A stretch of DNA of 64,000 nt from Limanda limanda (taxonomy: Eukaryota; Chordata; Actinopteri; Pleuronectiformes; Pleuronectidae): contig NC_083645.1 in the NCBI RefSeq assembly GCF_963576545.1, forward strand, positions 7,808,447 to 7,872,446, given 5' to 3'. How positions within the stretch are numbered: the stretch's first letter is position 1; the number at the start of each line of letters is the position of its first letter. Both the position numbers and the translations under genes were made by a program. This document shows, piece by piece, positions 60,330 to 64,000 of this stretch. The notes beneath the pieces are model-generated. The model did no database searches and was not told the DNA's origin. It worked only from the letters and a program-made list of their open reading frames with translations.

Positions 60330-63329
60330 CTGTGGGCGAGACACACAGACGGAGGCAGAGAGATGAGATAGTGAGAGGAGGCAAAAGAATGAAAAACACG
60401 AGAGAAACAGGAGGAGAGGAAGGAGACAATTAGAAGAAACACGGTGACAAAATCTTAAAAACACGTGTGGTATGTCTGTCCTCCTTCTGCATGATGTCTC
60501 TCACAGCTGTTCAAACAATGTTACATTGGGAGAACGAGAAATCCAACCTCCACATATTACCAGATGTCGCATGTTATTGCTGTAGACACATGTTAAATCC
60601 CACAGACATATATTTGACTGGAAGTGAGTGCTGAAATGTGTACTTCAGTGGTTTGATGCTGAAAACAAAAAATAAAGAAAAAAAAACACAAACTGACTGT
60701 ATGAGATCATGTCTCAAAATGTATGTCATCGTATATAAATATATATACATATATAAAACTTTTATGTAAAAAAAAAATGTGGGAAATGTTTTCTTTCTTG
60801 ATTTTAAATGAAGCCTATTTATTTTTGGATTGTATGGATCACTGGCTGCATTTTACACATCACACGTAAAATCAGATTTGCCATTTTTGCTGGGAGATGC
60901 GAATATGAACAGGATCATGATATATATTTATATATATATATTCTATCTTTCATCTAAAGACTTGAGAAGTCATTATTCCGACTTTGGTGGGTTCATGTGT
61001 TTGACATGAATACTTACTATTTTGAATTGATTGTAAAATTATATTAACTGGTTTAATAGTGATGACATCAGAAACTCTGCATCTTGTGTAACATCATTTC
61101 TGGGAGTTATTGGGCTGACCTCAGGTGGCATTCATGTGAATTTTACAGATTATTCCAACACCACATGAATGCACGAGAGGATCCGATTTGGTTTAATATT
61201 TCTGTATCCAAAGGAATTATTGAATTCTTACTGAGAAACGTTGCTCTTGTGTCTGTGCATTAATGATGGAGCAAGAGTTAGTTTAGCTAAGCAGAAAGAC
61301 TGCGAGCAACAACCTAGACACACAGATAACAGAGGTTGTGTATGTGTAGAAAATAAAACTAAACCTCTACTTCTCTGAGTACAAAATATGTACGATTGGA
61401 TCTGATACCATGTTTTAACGTCTGTGACTCTGTAGAGTGAATATTATCATCACCAGTGACTAGACGTCAGGATGCAGAGAAGTCCTGCGGCAGTGCTGTC
61501 AGCTTAATGCACTCCCTCCCACATGCAGCCATTTTTTATTCCTGTGATCACACTATGTTTTCACCGTGTCGTTAATCATGCACGTCGTTGTGTGTCTGCA
61601 GTGAGCCTCTCTGGGACTTAGAAAGAAAATAGTTAGTTATGGGAGACAATTACACCAGTGTGTAGACCAGTGACCCCCGTCCACTGTGAGCAGCCTGTCA
61701 TCCTTTACTTTCACCTCTCCCTACACAACTACTGTAAATGTGCCCTCAAGCAAGGCACTTAACTCATTTGCTGCAATTGGGATTTTCATTTAACAGCAGA
61801 CTGTGGTTAGACGGGGGAACTCCCAGGTGTCAGTGTGTTTTTTTGGAGAGGAGGCAGAGGTTTTGTTGAATACTTTATTTAGACGAAAGTTTAAAAAAGT
61901 AAACAGCTCTCTCGCTCTTCAGTTTTTCCATGTGAATTCTTCATAACTCCTCACTCGCTCCCGTATTTCCTCCCTTCTTCTCCATCTGTTCTGTACGCTG
62001 CAGTGACTTCATGGTCACCTGCTGCTCTGCTGTTACTTACTGCTGCTCTGTATCCACAGCTGTTCTCCGGCTGACGCTGAGCAGAGCTCTTCCTCCCAGT
62101 GTGTGCATGTGTGTGTGTGTGTTACATATTCTGTGCTACTTTGTCTGACAGAGTTGTGAGGGAGACTGAAATAAGAAGGCTGAGTTATGAGAGAAGGAAG
62201 GAGGATATCAGTAATAAAGCGACTCTATGGGTTGGAACGCCAACTGTGAGCCGAGCTGTCCCCCGTCATGCCAGATGCAGAACACCTCTCCAGACACACA
62301 CACACACACAAACCCAAACGCTGGTGCATTTCTAACATACCCCTCCCTCACATAGTCAGGGGGCTGTGTGTATAAACAATTACTTTCTCACACACACACA
62401 CACACGCACGTATGCACACATGTCACATCAGAGCTCCTAAAATAACAGATAGCTCCAAATTGAATTAGCCATCTGATGTGTCTACTGTCCTCCCCAGTGG
62501 GAGTGATCCAGTGGGATGAAGTGGCTGATTTGAGCCACTGTGTGACCACAGGGAGCGTAGAGGAGTCCGGCTAAACCTCCAGCCTCTTCTCCGTGAGTAG
62601 AAACACAGGGAATGGGGGCCCTTCCTTCCAGGTCCCTGGTGCCCACAGCTGCCAGGAACCATCTCAAACGGCGGAAGGAGACAAACAAATAAACCCCCAA
62701 AAGCTCCAAACCCCATCTCCTACGAATTTCTATGCGGTTACAACACCGTTTGAATGGCGGCCAGGGGACAATTAACTTTTTTCTCCTCCTGTGTCCTCTG
62801 ACATGGCAGTGGGCAGACATTCTTCAGGGCTCTGAAAGAACGATTTGTCACTGTCGACAGCGGCACACTGTACCGCCGTGCCAATTAAGCTCAAGGTGCA
62901 ATTCGATACAGCTTTTATATACACTGCGGATAAGAGGGAGGGCGGGGGGGGGCATGCGCGTCTGCATTTGTGTGTTTGTGTGCCGGATGATTGAGTGGGG
63001 TGTGTGCGCGCCCTGTCCCTGTTTGTAAGAAAGCGAGAGACAAAGTGGGAGAGCATTGTGTTGGTGTGCTTTACAACGGCAATAATGTGAGTGGAAAAAA
63101 AAAGGTCTTGGTGAAAAAAAATCCCTCGAACCAGGGGGCGGAAAAAAAGGGTCTTTCTTGCTAGTTTAAACACTTGGACATGAGCAGCACCACAGAGGGG
63201 CCCTGTTCTGCAGGCTTTAAAAACAATCCATTGGGGACTGAACACTGTGCAAACTTAGATCCCCTACACTCCTACCCAGGGCTGCAGGGACTAATAATAT
63301 CCTGGTATAATTAGTGATGAACACCTGTG

Positions 63330-63362
<33 letters not shown>

Positions 63363-64000
63363 CAAAGTACAGACAGAGTGAGAGTGAAAGAGAGGAAACA
63401 CAGACAGGCGTAATCCAGATTCAGCAGTCTTTGTCTTTTTCCATTTATGGCCATTTGGGGAGGAACCAGGACAGTGCACAGGAAGGGAAAATTAGCCAAA
63501 TAGACGGATAACGTCTGGCTAAAAATAGAGCCACATCCCGGGCTGTGATTAATGTCCCCAATGTGGGCCCTTGAGGCTTTCAGTGGAGCCGAGCCCTCCT
63601 CCAGCTCATCCATTTTTAAGGCTATCACTCCTCAAAGGACACCACCTCGCTAACGTACCCCTGCTAGCTTTGTCGTGGCCGTATGAGCTCGAGTTACGAC
63701 CGGAGGGGAGAGGTCAACAGTCCAGCCATTGATTGGTTACACTGAAGTCTCTGCGCTAAGAATGAGCAGGCTGGGCGGTCACATGCAAGTCAACGACACA
63801 TTCAGGCCTTAACTTTATGTTCTGTTTAGAGCCCTGTCCTCAGGAGAACAGAGGAATAAATACTTAAATAGTTTAAGGGGGAGCGGACGTTTGTTTTAAT
63901 CCCAGATTACAGGTCGAAGGGGCTGAAGTGTGTGTGTGTGTGTGTTTGCATGCATGTATATACTGTGTTTGTACATGTGTGTCTGTGTGGCATGTCTGTC
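60330..64000. other. Probable intron of the GPI-protein gene, no exon seen
   Basis: Contains CA/TG microsatellites (about 62287-62301, 62389-62405, 63332-63361, 63930-63944) and A-rich runs. No conserved coding segment was recognised. Confidence 0.45.
63332..63361. repeat. TG microsatellite
   Basis: About 15 TG units. Confidence 0.95.

Noticed and set aside
62465..62820. Two overlapping minus-strand frames of 83 and 112 codons
   Set aside because: No domain, Arg/Gly-rich composition, no matching splice sites to the GPI exon.
1..64000. CRISPR arrays, tRNA or rRNA genes, bacterial operons
   Set aside because: No regularly spaced direct repeats with unique spacers, no tRNA cloverleaf with box A and B, and all recognised genes have vertebrate exon-intron structure. 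The repeated short motifs are microsatellites or transposon termini.

Overview
This is a vertebrate nuclear window, most likely from a teleost fish. Genes are split by GT-AG introns. Intergenic and intronic DNA is rich in CA/TG microsatellites. There are many fish-type DNA transposons: hAT elements with 8-bp target duplications, a Tc1 fragment, and PIF/Harbinger-like elements with TAA duplications. There are no prokaryotic features and no CRISPR array. LAYOUT. (1) 1-13,780: a rearranged high-affinity choline transporter (SLC5A7/CHT1-like) locus. A minus-strand copy (exons 1-7 and part of exon 8) runs off the left edge and carries a frame break in exon 5. A plus-strand copy holds only the last two exons and the 3' end (12,676-13,529). 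The two copies form a near-identical inverted repeat, with a second inverted repeat (578-1,262 / about 9,025-9,705) nested inside. The space between them is filled with hAT, Harbinger-like and unclassified repeats, plus a possible head-to-head pair of small unrecognised genes (10,275-11,444). (2) 13,780-16,215: repeats, including a hAT element with perfect 8-bp duplications, itself carrying a Tc1 fragment. A paralogous empty site for it lies at 5,863-5,890. (3) 16,885-17,758: a two-exon actinoporin-like gene on the minus strand with an in-frame TAA about 30 codons before the expected end. (4) 22,077-51,339: a complete nine-exon glypican gene on the minus strand (558 aa; GPC4/6-like in its core). 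It has a 20-kb first intron and a GC-rich 5' region at 51,340-51,960. (5) 58,471-60,329: the last exon and probable 3' UTR of another minus-strand gene, encoding a GPI-anchor-like C-terminus that I could not identify. The rest of that gene lies beyond the right edge. FUNCTION. The recognised genes do not form a pathway. CHT takes up choline at cholinergic terminals, glypican is a cell-surface heparan-sulphate proteoglycan that modulates growth-factor signalling, and actinoporin-like proteins are secreted or cytosolic membrane/glycan-binding proteins. The most unusual parts are the inverted choline-transporter duplication, the interrupted actinoporin-like gene, and the unrecognised small gene pair.
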